Source: Ruminococcaceae bacterium UBA4871
Lineage (GTDB): Bacteria; Bacillota; Clostridia; Oscillospirales; Acutalibacteraceae
Direction: 5' to 3'
Assembly: GCA_002399445.1 (NCBI GenBank)
Contig: DHDR01000029.1
Location: forward strand, 5,574-69,573
DNA: 64,000 nucleotides
Position 1 is the stretch's first letter, and every line of letters starts with the position of its first letter. The position numbers and the translations under genes were made by a program. Positions 17,016 through 26,285 of the stretch are shown piece after piece. A model generated the notes under the pieces. That model saw nothing but the letters and a program-made list of their open reading frames with translations. It had not been told where the DNA came from and did not search any database.

Positions 17016-17963
17016 TCAGGCCATTTTCATAGGCTCAACTGTAACCAGCGGAATGGACTTCATGACTTCCGCCTGTCCGCAAACCTGTGTTCCGGGTTTT
17101 GAAGCGGTAATTGTGCCCGCCGCAGTTGTTAATTGAGCAATCTCCCGCAGGGATAATCCATGCAGCAATGCATAGGCCAGAGAGCCAACCATGGAATCTC
17201 CCGCACCGGTAGCACTCTGCACAGGGATGTCCCATGAATGGACCCGGAAGGCTTCCTGCGCATCTGCAACAACAGCACCGTCTGCACCCATGGAGACAAT
17301 CACCAAAGAAATGCCACTTTGAATCAATTCATGTGCAGCCTGCAGAACGTCCTGCGGTGTCTGCAGCTTTTTCCCCATTAATTGCTCCAGTTCATGAATA
17401 TTCGGCTTTACTGCATAGGGAGTGCTCTTAAGACCTTCATGCAGGGCTTCCCCATCTGCATCCAAAATAGTCTTTGCACCTTGTTCCTTTGCAATACCTA
17501 TTAACTGCGCATAAATATCCTGCGGCACTCTGGGGGGAAGGCTTCCGCTTAACACCACAATATTGGCACCTTGGCATAAAGACTGGAATTTTTTCCGAAA
17601 CGCCTGCAAATCTTCAGGTGATACAGGGCATCCGCCTTCATTAAATTCTGTTGTTTTATGTGCCTTGCGGTCAAAAGCCTTCACATTCGTGCGGGTTTCC
17701 CCTTCAATTTCCAAAAAGTCCTGTGAAATCTGTTTCTGCTGCAAAAAGGTAAGCAAGCTGTGGCCAGTTGAACCTGCGACAAATCCTGTAACGATAGCTT
17801 CCGTTTGAAAATTATGCAAAACGCGCGCCACATTGATGCCTTTTCCGCCCGGATCCGTCTCCGAATGTACAACACGGTTAAGTTCATAAGGCTGCAGCGC
17901 CTGTATTTGAATTGTTCGGTCAATAGACGGATTCAATGCAACCGCAATTACTTTTCCATCCAT
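17016..17963 (-). CDS. fruK: 1-phosphofructokinase (PfkB family)
   Basis: The 315-residue sugar kinase begins MDGKVIAVALNPSIDRTI and has the PfkB signatures: DPGGKGINVARVL near the N-terminus and the anion-hole/catalytic Asp in ATGAGDSMVGSL near the C-terminus. It converts fructose-1-phosphate to fructose-1,6-bisphosphate. ATG 17963 is chosen, with GGAGGG at good distance; the longer frame runs into fruR without a ribosome site. Second gene of the operon, 31 bases behind fruR. Confidence 0.94.
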   Translation of the reverse strand: MDGKVIAVALNPSIDRTIQIQALQPYELNRVVHSETDPGGKGINVARVLHNFQTEAIVTGFVAGSTGHSLLTFLQQKQISQDFLEIEGETRTNVKAFDRKAHKTTEFNEGGCPVSPEDLQAFRKKFQSLCQGANIVVLSGSLPPRVPQDIYAQLIGIAKEQGAKTILDADGEALHEGLKSTPYAVKPNIHELEQLMGKKLQTPQDVLQAAHELIQSGISLVIVSMGADGAVVADAQEAFRVHSWDIPVQSATGAGDSMVGSLAYALLHGLSLREIAQLTTAAGTITASKPGTQVCGQAEVMKSIPLVTVEPMKMA

Positions 17964-17994
17964 CAAAGTTCCCTCCTGACAATTTCGTTTATTA

Positions 17995-18786
17995 TTATGA
18001 AGCCTCTCCATCATTTTGGGGCATATCAACCATATAAAGCTGAATGCCCTTTTCCATCAGCTCCCGCTTTTGATCTTCAGAAATCAAAGTGCTGGTAATA
18101 CAGCCGTCAACATCTGAAAGCGCACCAAACTTAGCAAAAGATACACGTCCAATTTTAGAATGATCCGCCAACACATATACCTGTTCGGCGACCTGCATCA
18201 TTTTATGCTTGGTGGAAGCTTCCAACATATTAGGCGTCGTCAAACCAATATCAGTACTAAGCCCATTCGTTGCCATGAATGCTTTGTCAACGCGAATCCG
18301 CATCAGATTTTCCTCGGTTACCGGGCCGACAAGTGCCATCGTGTTAGAGCGCAATGTTCCGCCCACAGAAATCAGGGTGACATTCGGCAGATTGGAAACT
18401 TGCTGCATCAAATTAATGGAATTGGTTACTACGGTCAGCTGCCTAAAAGAAGCAAGCTGAGCCGCCAGATAAAGCGTGGTAGTCCCTGAATCAATCAGGA
18501 CAGAGTCCCCATCCTCAATCAGGGACGCTGCTTTGACCGCGATCCGCTGTTTCTCTTCACGAAAACAATCTTTCTTGTCATTATAAGTCTGTTCCATTCC
18601 AACAGACTCCATACAAATTGCACCGCCATGCGTTCGTTTAAGCTGCCGCCGCTTTTCTAATTCTGTCAGGTCACGGCGAACAGTGGATTCCGAAACATTG
18701 AAAAGGCTGCACAGCTTGCGAACTGATGCACGGGCATTATTCTGCACATATTTACAAATCCCCTGCAAGCGCTCTTCCTCGTACAC
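17995..18786 (-). CDS. fruR: DeoR-family fructose operon repressor
   Basis: The 263-residue protein has the DeoR winged helix (about 5-57; VRKLCSLFNVSESTVRRDL) and the sugar-phosphate sensor domain (DSGTTTLYLA, ATNGLSTDIGLTTPN, VLADHSKIG). It starts at GTG with AAGGAGG upstream. As first gene of the operon it likely represses its own transcript until fructose-1-phosphate rises. The identification as FruR rests on gene order. Confidence 0.92.
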   Translation of the reverse strand: MYEEERLQGICKYVQNNARASVRKLCSLFNVSESTVRRDLTELEKRRQLKRTHGGAICMESVGMEQTYNDKKDCFREEKQRIAVKAASLIEDGDSVLIDSGTTTLYLAAQLASFRQLTVVTNSINLMQQVSNLPNVTLISVGGTLRSNTMALVGPVTEENLMRIRVDKAFMATNGLSTDIGLTTPNMLEASTKHKMMQVAEQVYVLADHSKIGRVSFAKFGALSDVDGCITSTLISEDQKRELMEKGIQLYMVDMPQNDGEAS

Positions 18787-18842
18787 AGGGAAGCGCCTCC
18801 TTGATTAATTATAGATGTTCATGACTGTTTAGAACTGGTATT

Positions 18843-18871
18843 ATCGTATCATCAATTTGCAAAGATGTCAA
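18843..18871 (-). promoter_or_regulatory. promoter of the fructose operon
   Basis: TTGACA (18871-18866), a 17-base spacer and TACGAT (18848-18843) on the minus strand, about 55 bases before the fruR GTG. Confidence 0.75.
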
Positions 18872-19215
18872 TAGTATCTGAAATATAAATATTTGCGCAC
18901 CTTTTATTGTCACACATATATAAAAATGTAGGCATTATTATAGGCATTATCACAAATTCATGCAGAATGCATAAGTACTTCATTCGTGTATCTGCCCTTA
19001 TCACCCATAATTTTAAAGAACATGGTTTTATAATCCATCATAATCAGTCATTTTAAATTCAAGTTTGGTCAATATCTGCTTAAATTATCTATTATAATTC
19101 CTGATTGAATGATTGACCTTGCTTGATTTATGTTTGAAATCAGTCATGATTCGGTCAAAATGGCACTTTCTCTAAAAATCAAGCATGGATGATTCAACAA
19201 AACCATACTGCCATA

Positions 19216-19279
19216 ATGAAACAGATGACTGCATTGATATCCCAGAAAGAGGGACATAAGTACAGTCATCTGTTTTCAT
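19216..19279. repeat. long imperfect inverted repeat
   Basis: ATGAA-ACAGATGACTG (19216-19231) pairs with CAGTCATCTGTTTTCAT (19263-19279), one base bulged. Inside it a TCCC/GGGA pair could form a second stem. No strong T-tract follows, so it is either a weak terminator or a small structured element. Confidence 0.5.
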
Positions 19280-19342
19280 TTATCTTTATAAATCCAGAAT
19301 TAAACTATTTTGTCTTTAAATACAAATCAAATGGTAGAAAAA

Positions 19343-19381
19343 AAGGTGTTACTTTCACAAAATGAAAAACACCATTTTTTC
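19343..19381. terminator. probable bidirectional terminator
   Basis: GGTGTT/AACACC with inner TTTCA/TGAAA forms a stem flanked by an A-run on the left and T-run on the right, so it can act on both strands. It could end the minus-strand kinase or small RNA transcript. Confidence 0.65.
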
Positions 19382-19399
19382 TTATGATTAAACAACAGG

Positions 19400-19498
19400 A
19401 AAAAGGGAGCAAGCGAATCGGCCGCCTAGAAGGGCTATTTCTAATGCGGTTTAGGAAAAAACGAGGTTCTCTTACAAATGTGCTCTCTCCCGAGGACT
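19400..19498 (-). ncRNA. candidate small structured RNA
   Basis: On the minus strand a TACAAT -10 element (19510-19505) is followed by a segment whose ends pair (GGGAGAGAGCA at 19491-19481 with TGCTCCC at 19411-19405). An inner stem is formed by CCGCATTAGAA (19449-19439) and TTCTAGGCGG (19431-19422). TTTTT (19404-19400) follows the closing stem, so start, fold and stop are all present for a 95-base RNA. The -35 is poor. No known family was recognised. Confidence 0.4.
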
Positions 19499-19791
19499 AA
19501 GTTTATTGTATCATAAATTGCATGAAGAATCGACAATTTGGCCGTCATTTGTAAAAAGTTGCATGCTATATGTTGTAATTTTATCTAGTGCGTGCGCTGC
19601 CCCACAAAACGTCTCCGCATAAAACGCTCTGCAGCTAGCCATTTCCCTTATTTCACCTGTTGTTTTAACATGATCCATCAGATACTTTTAAGGTTGATGT
19701 CTAAAAGCACTGGTTCCGATCTGGACACAGGGATGTGAAAGCTTCAAATTTCAACTGTATTTTCCTGACGAACTTCAGATCATATGAGGAT

Positions 19792-21138
19792 TCAGCTATC
19801 CGATACAGCATTTCTGTCCTTCTTATAAGAAACAATTGCTGTTGACAGAAACCAGCCATCTTGAAAGGTCTGCAGCAGACTCCCGTTATATTTATTTACA
19901 GAAGAGCGAACACTCTGCAGTCCAATTCCATGAAATTGTGAATCTTTCTTTGAAGTTTTCAGTTCTTGATTACCAACCAGTGGATTTTCAAGAACCGTAT
20001 TTGCAATCCGGAAAATCAAAAAATCATTTCGCGTATGAATTCTAACATCAATGAGTCTTTGCATTGGGTCCGGTACTTTGCAACATGCTTCCAGCGCATT
20101 GTCTAAAAGATTTGCCAGAATGATGCATAAGTCGGACTGGAAAATACAGCTATCCTGAACCGGCGGAAGAGATGCATCAATTTTAATCGAGATATCATGC
20201 TGTTTGGCCTGCTTCACTTTTTCATTCAGAATCGCGTCAGCAACCGCAACACCTGTAAATGCTCGGTTGTCATCAATACCTGACGTGCAGGAAATGCTTT
20301 GGATATATTTTCGCGCTTCCTGAACTTTTCCATGCATAAGCAATCCGTCAATTGCAGTTAAATGGTTGTCAAAGTCATGAAAAATTTTTGCATTTGTCTG
20401 ATACATTTGATGCATCTGGGAATATTTTTGCTCGGCCATTCGTGCTTCCCCCTGCAATTTTTGATTAGCAACTTGCTCCTTGTGGTATTCTTTTAAACTA
20501 TTTAGATACTGTGTAACTGCAAACAAACCTATCAAAATGATGATGCCGCAGATTCCGATAATGTACTCCGCATAACGGCTTCTTTTTTTAGAAACAAATT
20601 CAATAAAAATGGACAGCAGCGCCAATCCCACCAAGACCACTGCAAGATAACTGAAAGCAGAGATTGCAATCCCTTTTGTCCTCTGTTTAAACAGTTTATA
20701 TAAATAAAACAGACAGCAGTCAATGAGTTTATCAATGATCAGATAAATACATCTTATATATCCAGTTTGATAAAACAGGTTATACAAGGATACATGATTG
20801 ACATAACTGATAATCGTAATCAGAAAACTTTCCTGCAGAGTTAAAATAACGATATATGCTACACTGCCGAAGACTGCACGAAGGGCTTTGATATGGCAAA
20901 TCATCATCCCGGCACCGGCAATCAGCAAGATGGAGGCCAACATAGCGGCCCAAGAAAAGAGAGCGGCCATATTCAGCAAAGTAATAATTGCTGTATACAT
21001 ACACACAGCCAGCCATTTCATCTGTATCTGCTTGTTTCCATCATATCTATTCTTACCAAGTGTTTCGACAACGCTGATTCCCAGATAACCTTCCACAGCA
21101 GTCGCCAAAATTTCAATGCACCAAAAGACAGCTGTCAT
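19792..21138 (-). CDS. Agr-type (GHKL) sensor histidine kinase
   Basis: The 448-residue protein has about six hydrophobic segments in its first 220 residues, then a coiled region and a cytoplasmic kinase core with FHDFDNHLTAI (phospho-acceptor His), the ATP N-box LANLLDNALEA and the G-box FHGIGLQSVR. This is the AgrC/peptide-sensing HPK10 type. ATG 21138 overlaps the stop of the response regulator by four bases (ATGA), favouring it over the upstream TTG. The pair would sense an extracellular, probably peptide, signal; no AgrB or AgrD gene lies in the window. Confidence 0.9.
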   Translation of the reverse strand: MTAVFWCIEILATAVEGYLGISVVETLGKNRYDGNKQIQMKWLAVCMYTAIITLLNMAALFSWAAMLASILLIAGAGMMICHIKALRAVFGSVAYIVILTLQESFLITIISYVNHVSLYNLFYQTGYIRCIYLIIDKLIDCCLFYLYKLFKQRTKGIAISAFSYLAVVLVGLALLSIFIEFVSKKRSRYAEYIIGICGIIILIGLFAVTQYLNSLKEYHKEQVANQKLQGEARMAEQKYSQMHQMYQTNAKIFHDFDNHLTAIDGLLMHGKVQEARKYIQSISCTSGIDDNRAFTGVAVADAILNEKVKQAKQHDISIKIDASLPPVQDSCIFQSDLCIILANLLDNALEACCKVPDPMQRLIDVRIHTRNDFLIFRIANTVLENPLVGNQELKTSKKDSQFHGIGLQSVRSSVNKYNGSLLQTFQDGWFLSTAIVSYKKDRNAVSDS

Positions 21139-21866
21139 AGATTTGCGCCCCAATATTTGCAAAGTCTTTCCTGCACAGACGGCAGATTTGGCCGGCTGAT
21201 TTTAATTTGTGTTCCATCCCTGCACACTGCACAGCCATTTTCAATGCGCATAATATGTAAAATATTGACGATATAGCCCCTATCAATAAAAAGAAAATTT
21301 TCCGCAGACAGTTCCTCATACACCAGCTTCAGCGGCTTCCTCTGCGCATAAACAAGATTGGACAGCAAATGAAAGTAGCTATTCCTGTTGGCTTTGTTGA
21401 CATATACGATTTCTTTGTAGGGAATCCGGATCAAACCATGAGTAATGCTTTTAAAGACATAAGACTGGTTTTCTTCAATTCGCATGACCTTAACGGCATC
21501 CTTCAAAGCTGGAACCAGTCTCTGCTCCAGTTGTGATTTTGGAATGTACCGAAAAACAGATAGTGCATAGGCATCTATTGCATACTCACAATGGGATGTT
21601 AAAAAAATGATAAGGCAATTCGGCAGACTTTTATGTACACGTTGGGCAGTTTCCAATCCACCGGGTGCAGGCATTTCAATATCCAAGATAGCCAGATCAT
21701 ATCGCTCGCCGGTTTCTATCTGCCGAAGAAGATCTCGGCTGCATGAATACGCCTTAACGGTTACAGCAATCTGCATATTGCGAAACGCCGACTGAATATC
21801 CTGACACACAATCTGCAAAAAAATTTTATCGTCATCACATACCGCAAGTGAAAACATATTCCGCAT
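21135..21866 (-). CDS. LytTR response regulator (AgrA-like)
   Basis: The 243-residue regulator has a receiver domain (1-125) with phospho-Asp in LAILDIEMP and the switch residues Thr and Lys (LTSHCEYA, PKSQLE). A LytTR DNA-binding domain follows (about 140-240). It is transcribed first, coupled to the histidine kinase. A TGTTATAAT extended -10 lies near 21945 on the minus strand. Target genes are not evident here. Confidence 0.92.
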   Translation of the reverse strand: MRNMFSLAVCDDDKIFLQIVCQDIQSAFRNMQIAVTVKAYSCSRDLLRQIETGERYDLAILDIEMPAPGGLETAQRVHKSLPNCLIIFLTSHCEYAIDAYALSVFRYIPKSQLEQRLVPALKDAVKVMRIEENQSYVFKSITHGLIRIPYKEIVYVNKANRNSYFHLLSNLVYAQRKPLKLVYEELSAENFLFIDRGYIVNILHIMRIENGCAVCRDGTQIKISRPNLPSVQERLCKYWGANL

Positions 21867-22177
21867 CTATCCTTTTCTGTCTCAAATGGAATGTGTATTA
21901 TAAAAATCGTGCACTTCAGCACCTCAATTATCTGCATAAATTATAACACAATGCCAGTCAATCGGAAATATTTGTCTGTTAACAGTCAAAAAGTGCAAGT
22001 GAACAGGAAGGAATTCTGGATATAAAACAACAAAAGAACACATCCTGCATGTGTAAAAGCAAGATATAGAAATTTGCATAATGTGAATAATTTTCACAAA
22101 AGTCAAATGCATATCTGCTGCGCATGAAATGAAAAGCCATGTACTTTTATGATTCGTGCGGTCCGAAAATCACTTTT
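21867..22177. other. non-coding stretch, probably decayed end of dpaB
   Basis: No open gene is seen. The missing C-terminal third of dipicolinate synthase B would have occupied the right part, but no recognisable remnant was found in any frame. The left part holds the leader of the response regulator gene. Confidence 0.45.
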
Positions 22178-22531
22178 CTATTGCAGCGATGATGCACATC
22201 TCCATGTATCAGTGATTCCGTTTGCGAGTTTCCCCAACGTGTTTCCTGTACAGGGGGCGACCACAAGCAAATCAATCATTTTTTGGGGACCAAGCGGTTC
22301 TGTACCGGTAATGGTACGGATCGGCGCCCGGGAAGTAATATCTTCAACTTTCCACAGGAAGTCTGATGCGCGTCCGAATCTCGTATCCGTATTTGCGGCA
22401 GTTTCACTCATAATCGGAAGAATCTCATAGCCCAGTTTCCTTAAGGCAAGCATCTGCTGCAGCGCACGGTCAAACGTGCAGAAGGAACCACACATTGCAA
22501 ATCCCAAAACTGGTTTTTCCATTTTTCTCAC
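22178..22531 (-). pseudogene. dpaB: dipicolinate synthase subunit B, C-terminally truncated
   Basis: The 117 residues align with the first part of SpoVFB/DpaB flavoproteins: LGFAMCGSFCTF at the start and the flavin-site LLVVAPCTGNTLGKLANGITDT. After GITDT the frame turns into unrelated residues and stops, whereas intact DpaB proteins have about 195-200 residues. About 80 residues are missing. The subunit normally works with DpaA to make dipicolinic acid for the spore core. Truncation predicts loss or impairment of dipicolinate synthesis unless another route exists (an EtfA-linked one is known in clostridia). It overlaps dpaA by four bases. Confidence 0.8.
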
Positions 22532-23391
22532 TCCTTCATCATTTCATAAACAGTACGTTTGATAATTTCTCCTGCTGCACGCGGCGCAACTTTGGCTGGA
22601 AGTGAAAACGCATGCATGGCAGCAATACCAAGCTTCTTCGCTGCCGCCATATCGACACCCCCAGGTGCAGAGGAAAGATCAATCAGCAGAGTCCCGTGCG
22701 GATAAGCAGCCAACACATCACTCGTAAAGAGCATTGCCGGGACTGTATTGAAGAGAATATCATAGTTTCCCCCATCCCCTAACCTGTCAGTCGGAACAAA
22801 GTGACACCCCAGCGCTTCAATGCGGGCCGCTGTCTGCGGCTTTCTCGTTGTTGCAGTCACATCTGCCCCCAGTGCACGCAGCCGCGGAACCAGCTGGCTG
22901 CCAATCCGGCCAAAACCGGCAACCAGACATTTGCTGCCGCAAATGGTACCCGGAAATTCCTGCATTGCATATTGAAGCGCCCCTTCTGCTGTAACGACTG
23001 CATTACGAAGCGCAAAATCTTCGCGGGAATAATAGTTTTGCAATTTTAAATCTGCCAGACGCGGACACATCGACAATGCCCGTTCTGTGACACCGCCAAA
23101 CACACGGTGGTCCTGAATCTTTTCCGCAAATTCCTGATTCAGCAGAATAGGGTGCTCTGCATACTCGGCTTTTACGGTTTCCCCATCAATCGTAACAGGC
23201 AGTGGAAGCAGCAAAGTGCTGCATACCGATACGGTCCTGTGCAGATTCGCTTTCTGCACGTTTTCGGTCAGATCTGCATTTTCAAAGCCACAGGCGAAGA
23301 CTTTATACCCATCTCCGGCAATCGATTCTGCAAGTGCCAGCTGCCGCTGATCACCGCCGATAATTCCAATGTTGTTTCGTTCAAACATCAT
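22528..23391 (-). CDS. dpaA: dipicolinate synthase subunit A
   Basis: The 287-residue protein has the N-terminal DpaA domain (GIIGGDQRQLALAESI) and a C-terminal NAD(P)-binding Rossmann domain (CLVAGFGRIGSQLVPRLRALG). The end HAFSLPAKVAPRAAGEII is typical. It is full length and looks intact. The partner gene dpaB immediately downstream is truncated, so this subunit may be without its partner. It was annotated as a sporulation gene in Bacillus (spoVFA). Confidence 0.93.
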   Translation of the reverse strand: MMFERNNIGIIGGDQRQLALAESIAGDGYKVFACGFENADLTENVQKANLHRTVSVCSTLLLPLPVTIDGETVKAEYAEHPILLNQEFAEKIQDHRVFGGVTERALSMCPRLADLKLQNYYSREDFALRNAVVTAEGALQYAMQEFPGTICGSKCLVAGFGRIGSQLVPRLRALGADVTATTRKPQTAARIEALGCHFVPTDRLGDGGNYDILFNTVPAMLFTSDVLAAYPHGTLLIDLSSAPGGVDMAAAKKLGIAAMHAFSLPAKVAPRAAGEIIKRTVYEMMKE

Positions 23392-23493
23392 AACTGATTA
23401 CCTCCAAAATTCATGTACTATACTATGGGAAACAAGGAAATGGTGTTCCCATAGGACATCATGATGCAGAGGCTGATATTTTACAGGTATATC

Positions 23494-23522
23494 TTGCATT
23501 TAGGCATAAAATTGATTATGAT
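23494..23522 (+). promoter_or_regulatory. possible promoter of murC
   Basis: TTGCAT (23494-23499), 17 bases, TATGAT (23517-23522), about 70 bases before the murC ATG. Reasonable but not strong match. Confidence 0.5.
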
Positions 23523-23593
23523 AGGTAATGATCGCTGATTAAAAATATACTTGCGCTTTCTGGCGCTTTTGGGATTAAAGGAGTTGTCCATCT

Positions 23594-24973
23594 ATGAACG
23601 ATGTTCTGTCTCGTGTAAAAAAAGTCCATTTTGTGGGGATCGGCGGCAGCGGTATGTGTCCAATCGCTGAAATTTTAATTCATCATGGCTATGAAGTTTC
23701 CGGTTCCGACAACGCAGAGTCCGATACCCTGCAGCGCATTCAATCCTATGGGATTCCGGTATATATGGGACAGTGTGCAAAAAATGTAGAGGGAAAGGAA
23801 CTGGTGGTCTACTCCGCAGCAATTAAATCAGATAATCCGGAACTAGTTGCTGCTAAAAAGGCAGGAATTCCCTGCATTGAGCGCAGTGTTATGCTCGGTA
23901 TGGTAACCAGCCGCTATCCGAAAAGCATCTGTGTTTCCGGCACACACGGAAAGACAACAACGACCGGCCTTATCACATCCATTCTGCTCGACGCAGGTGC
24001 GGATCCAACAGCTGTCATCGGTGGAAAATTGCCCCGCATAAATGCAAACGGGCGTGCCGGTTCCTCTGATAAAATCGTTGTGGAGTCTTGCGAATACGTA
24101 GATACTTTTCTGCAGTTACACCCTTATCTCGCTGTCATTTTAAATATTGACGCCGATCATCTGGATTATTTTAAAACACTGGATAATATAATTCATTCTT
24201 TTCGCCAGTTCGCAAAACAGACATCTGACATTCTCGTGGTCAATGGGGATGACACCAATACTCGAAAAGCAGTGGATGGTTTAACCCATGCAAAAATCAT
24301 CACCTTTGGCAAAGGGGAAAACTGCATGTATCGTGCTGTCAATATTGCTGACACAAAGCAGGCACGTGAAAATTTTGATATTCTGAAAAATGGGAAAATT
24401 CTCTGCAACGTCACACTTTCCATTCCCGGCAAACACAACATTTACAACGCACTTGCTGCATTTGCGGTGTGTGACCTGATGGGGATTTCTGCGGAACAGA
24501 TTCAGAAGAGTCTGCACACTTTCACCGGTGTTCACCGCCGTTTCGAGATACTTGGCAAATATGAGGGTGTTACGATTGCAGACGATTTTGCACATCATCC
24601 CACAGAACTCACCGCTACGCTGACCGCCGCCATGCAAATGGGATTTCATGAAGTTTGGGCAATTTTTCAGCCACATACTTACAGCCGTACTGCCTTACTC
24701 CTGGACGATTTTGCAAAAGCGCTGACAATTCCTGACCATGTCATTGTCTCAGAAATTCTGGCCGTGCGTGAAACGAACACTTACCATATTTACGCAGAAG
24801 ATCTGGTGAAAAAAGTGCCGGGTGCCGTTTACCGCAAAACTTTCCCTGAAATTGCAGATTATGTGATGGAACATGTCAAGCCCGGCGATCTCATTCTGAC
24901 AATGGGCGGCGGCAATATTTATCAATGTGCAGACATGATTGTAGACCGCTACAAGGCACATACCGAAAAGTAG
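23594..24973 (+). CDS. murC: UDP-N-acetylmuramate--L-alanine ligase
   Basis: The 459-residue Mur ligase has the N-terminal UDP-sugar domain (FVGIGGSGMCPIAEIL), the ATP loop SGTHGKTTTTG, the central domain with DADHLDYF, and the C-terminal domain with ADDFAHHPTEL and FQPHTYSR. It adds L-Ala to UDP-MurNAc in the cytoplasm, the first peptide step of peptidoglycan synthesis. AAAGGAG lies ten bases before the ATG. It stands alone between dpaA (divergent) and the mreB-like gene (convergent). Confidence 0.97.
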   Translation: MNDVLSRVKKVHFVGIGGSGMCPIAEILIHHGYEVSGSDNAESDTLQRIQSYGIPVYMGQCAKNVEGKELVVYSAAIKSDNPELVAAKKAGIPCIERSVMLGMVTSRYPKSICVSGTHGKTTTTGLITSILLDAGADPTAVIGGKLPRINANGRAGSSDKIVVESCEYVDTFLQLHPYLAVILNIDADHLDYFKTLDNIIHSFRQFAKQTSDILVVNGDDTNTRKAVDGLTHAKIITFGKGENCMYRAVNIADTKQARENFDILKNGKILCNVTLSIPGKHNIYNALAAFAVCDLMGISAEQIQKSLHTFTGVHRRFEILGKYEGVTIADDFAHHPTELTATLTAAMQMGFHEVWAIFQPHTYSRTALLLDDFAKALTIPDHVIVSEILAVRETNTYHIYAEDLVKKVPGAVYRKTFPEIADYVMEHVKPGDLILTMGGGNIYQCADMIVDRYKAHTEK

Positions 24974-25007
24974 GCCGTCATCACAGAATTTATGAAAATG
25001 CAAGATT

Positions 25008-25055
25008 AAAGGCCGCTGCAGCATCATGAAATTACTGCAGCGGCCTTCCTTGTTT
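25008..25055. terminator. terminator between murC and the mreB-like gene
   Basis: GGCCGCTGCAG/CTGCAGCGGCC is a perfect 11-bp stem followed by TTCCTTGTTTTT on the plus strand. Confidence 0.85.
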
Positions 25056-25090
25056 TTGTGAAAGAATAAGAAAGCCGAAAATTTCCAGGC

Positions 25091-26128
25091 TTAATAAACA
25101 GCGCTCAAAGGGTTAATCACACCGTACTCCTTGTTTTCCGCGTCATCCATATACTTAATAGCTTTTCCGGCACCGAGTGCCACACAAAGATCAGAATCCT
25201 CTGCCACATGAACCGGCATTTTGACCTTGTCCGCAATATACTGGCTAAGTCCATACAGTTTTGCAGAACCGCCGGTCATAACAATACCATCCACATAAAT
25301 ATCGCCCAACAGTTCCGGCGGTGTCTTTTCCAGCATTTCCTGCAAAATATGTGTAATCTCAGCAGCCGGATCGAGCAATGGCGCAACTAGCTCTTCACTG
25401 TTAACGTCAACCCATGCGGGTAAGCCGGTGTTGGCATCACGGCCTTTTATCCGGCAAACCACTGGTTCAGGGCGCTGTATAATACCGCCCGCTGCAATTT
25501 TGCAGCTCTCTGCCATACGATCACCAATGATCAGGTCATACTTATTCCGGACATAGTGTATAATTGCCTGATCAAACGCAAAACCGGCTGTTTTAATGGA
25601 ACGTGCAATGGACAGCCCGCCCAGCGAAATCACACCCATATCCGTAGCGCCGGCACCCACATCAATGACTAATGAACCATGCGGATTGGCAACATCTACA
25701 CCGGCACCCATAGCCGCCGAAACCGGTTCATCTATCGAATAAACGCGGCGCACACGTGCACGGCTCACAGAATTAACAATTGCACGGCGTTCCACGCCCG
25801 TAATCTGGCACGGCAGACTCACTACTGCACGCGGCATGACATGGGTATGAATGATTCTTTTCTCACCAAGCTGCTGAATATAATAGTTGACCATATAACG
25901 TGCAAGTTCAAAATCGGATATAACACCCATTGTCAGCGGATGAATCACTTTTATTTGATCACTGGTGCGCCCGAGCATGTCAAACGCCTTGCTGCCTACT
26001 GCCAGCACTTCATCAGTTGCTGTGCGTACTGCCACGACAGCGGGTTCATTAACCACAATGCCCTTGCCCTCTACATATACTTTTACCGCATACGTACCAA
26101 GGTCAATTGCAATATCGGTACCGAGCAC
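25091..26128 (-). CDS. MreB/Mbl-family rod-shape protein
   Basis: The 345-residue actin-like protein has the phosphate-1 motif AIDLGTYAVKVYV, the connect-1 and phosphate-2 motif LVIDVGAGATDMGVISLGG, and the adenosine motif MTGGSAKLYGL. It polymerises under the membrane and directs the elongation machinery. No mreC/mreD genes follow, which suggests an Mbl or MreBH-type paralog rather than the mreBCD operon copy. GTG/ATG choice is not contentious; the start gives the usual MLGTDIAIDLG. Confidence 0.93.
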   Translation of the reverse strand: MLGTDIAIDLGTYAVKVYVEGKGIVVNEPAVVAVRTATDEVLAVGSKAFDMLGRTSDQIKVIHPLTMGVISDFELARYMVNYYIQQLGEKRIIHTHVMPRAVVSLPCQITGVERRAIVNSVSRARVRRVYSIDEPVSAAMGAGVDVANPHGSLVIDVGAGATDMGVISLGGLSIARSIKTAGFAFDQAIIHYVRNKYDLIIGDRMAESCKIAAGGIIQRPEPVVCRIKGRDANTGLPAWVDVNSEELVAPLLDPAAEITHILQEMLEKTPPELLGDIYVDGIVMTGGSAKLYGLSQYIADKVKMPVHVAEDSDLCVALGAGKAIKYMDDAENKEYGVINPLSAVY

Positions 26129-26285
26129 ATAATCACATCCATTCTTTAAATTTAAATACGTATTCCATGACAGTTGATTTCCTGACAGCAGCTGTCAAAT
26201 GGCAAACATCCGCCAACAGAAAATACAGAAAATAATCTCTAATCTATTTCCGTACAGCTTATTATAATATAATCCCTCAGCATTT

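Larger units (their letters stand above)
18872..19791. other. gene-poor 0.9-kb region between fruR and the Agr-type kinase
   Basis: No protein gene with a ribosome site is seen on either strand, and no AgrD-like peptide was found. The region contains a long inverted repeat (19216-19279), a bidirectional terminator (19343-19381) and a candidate small RNA (19400-19498), listed separately. The rest is AT-rich with no recognised signal. Confidence 0.5.

Noticed and set aside
19216..19279. Insertion-sequence or MITE end
   Set aside because: The inverted repeat has no flanking target-site duplication and no second copy in the window.
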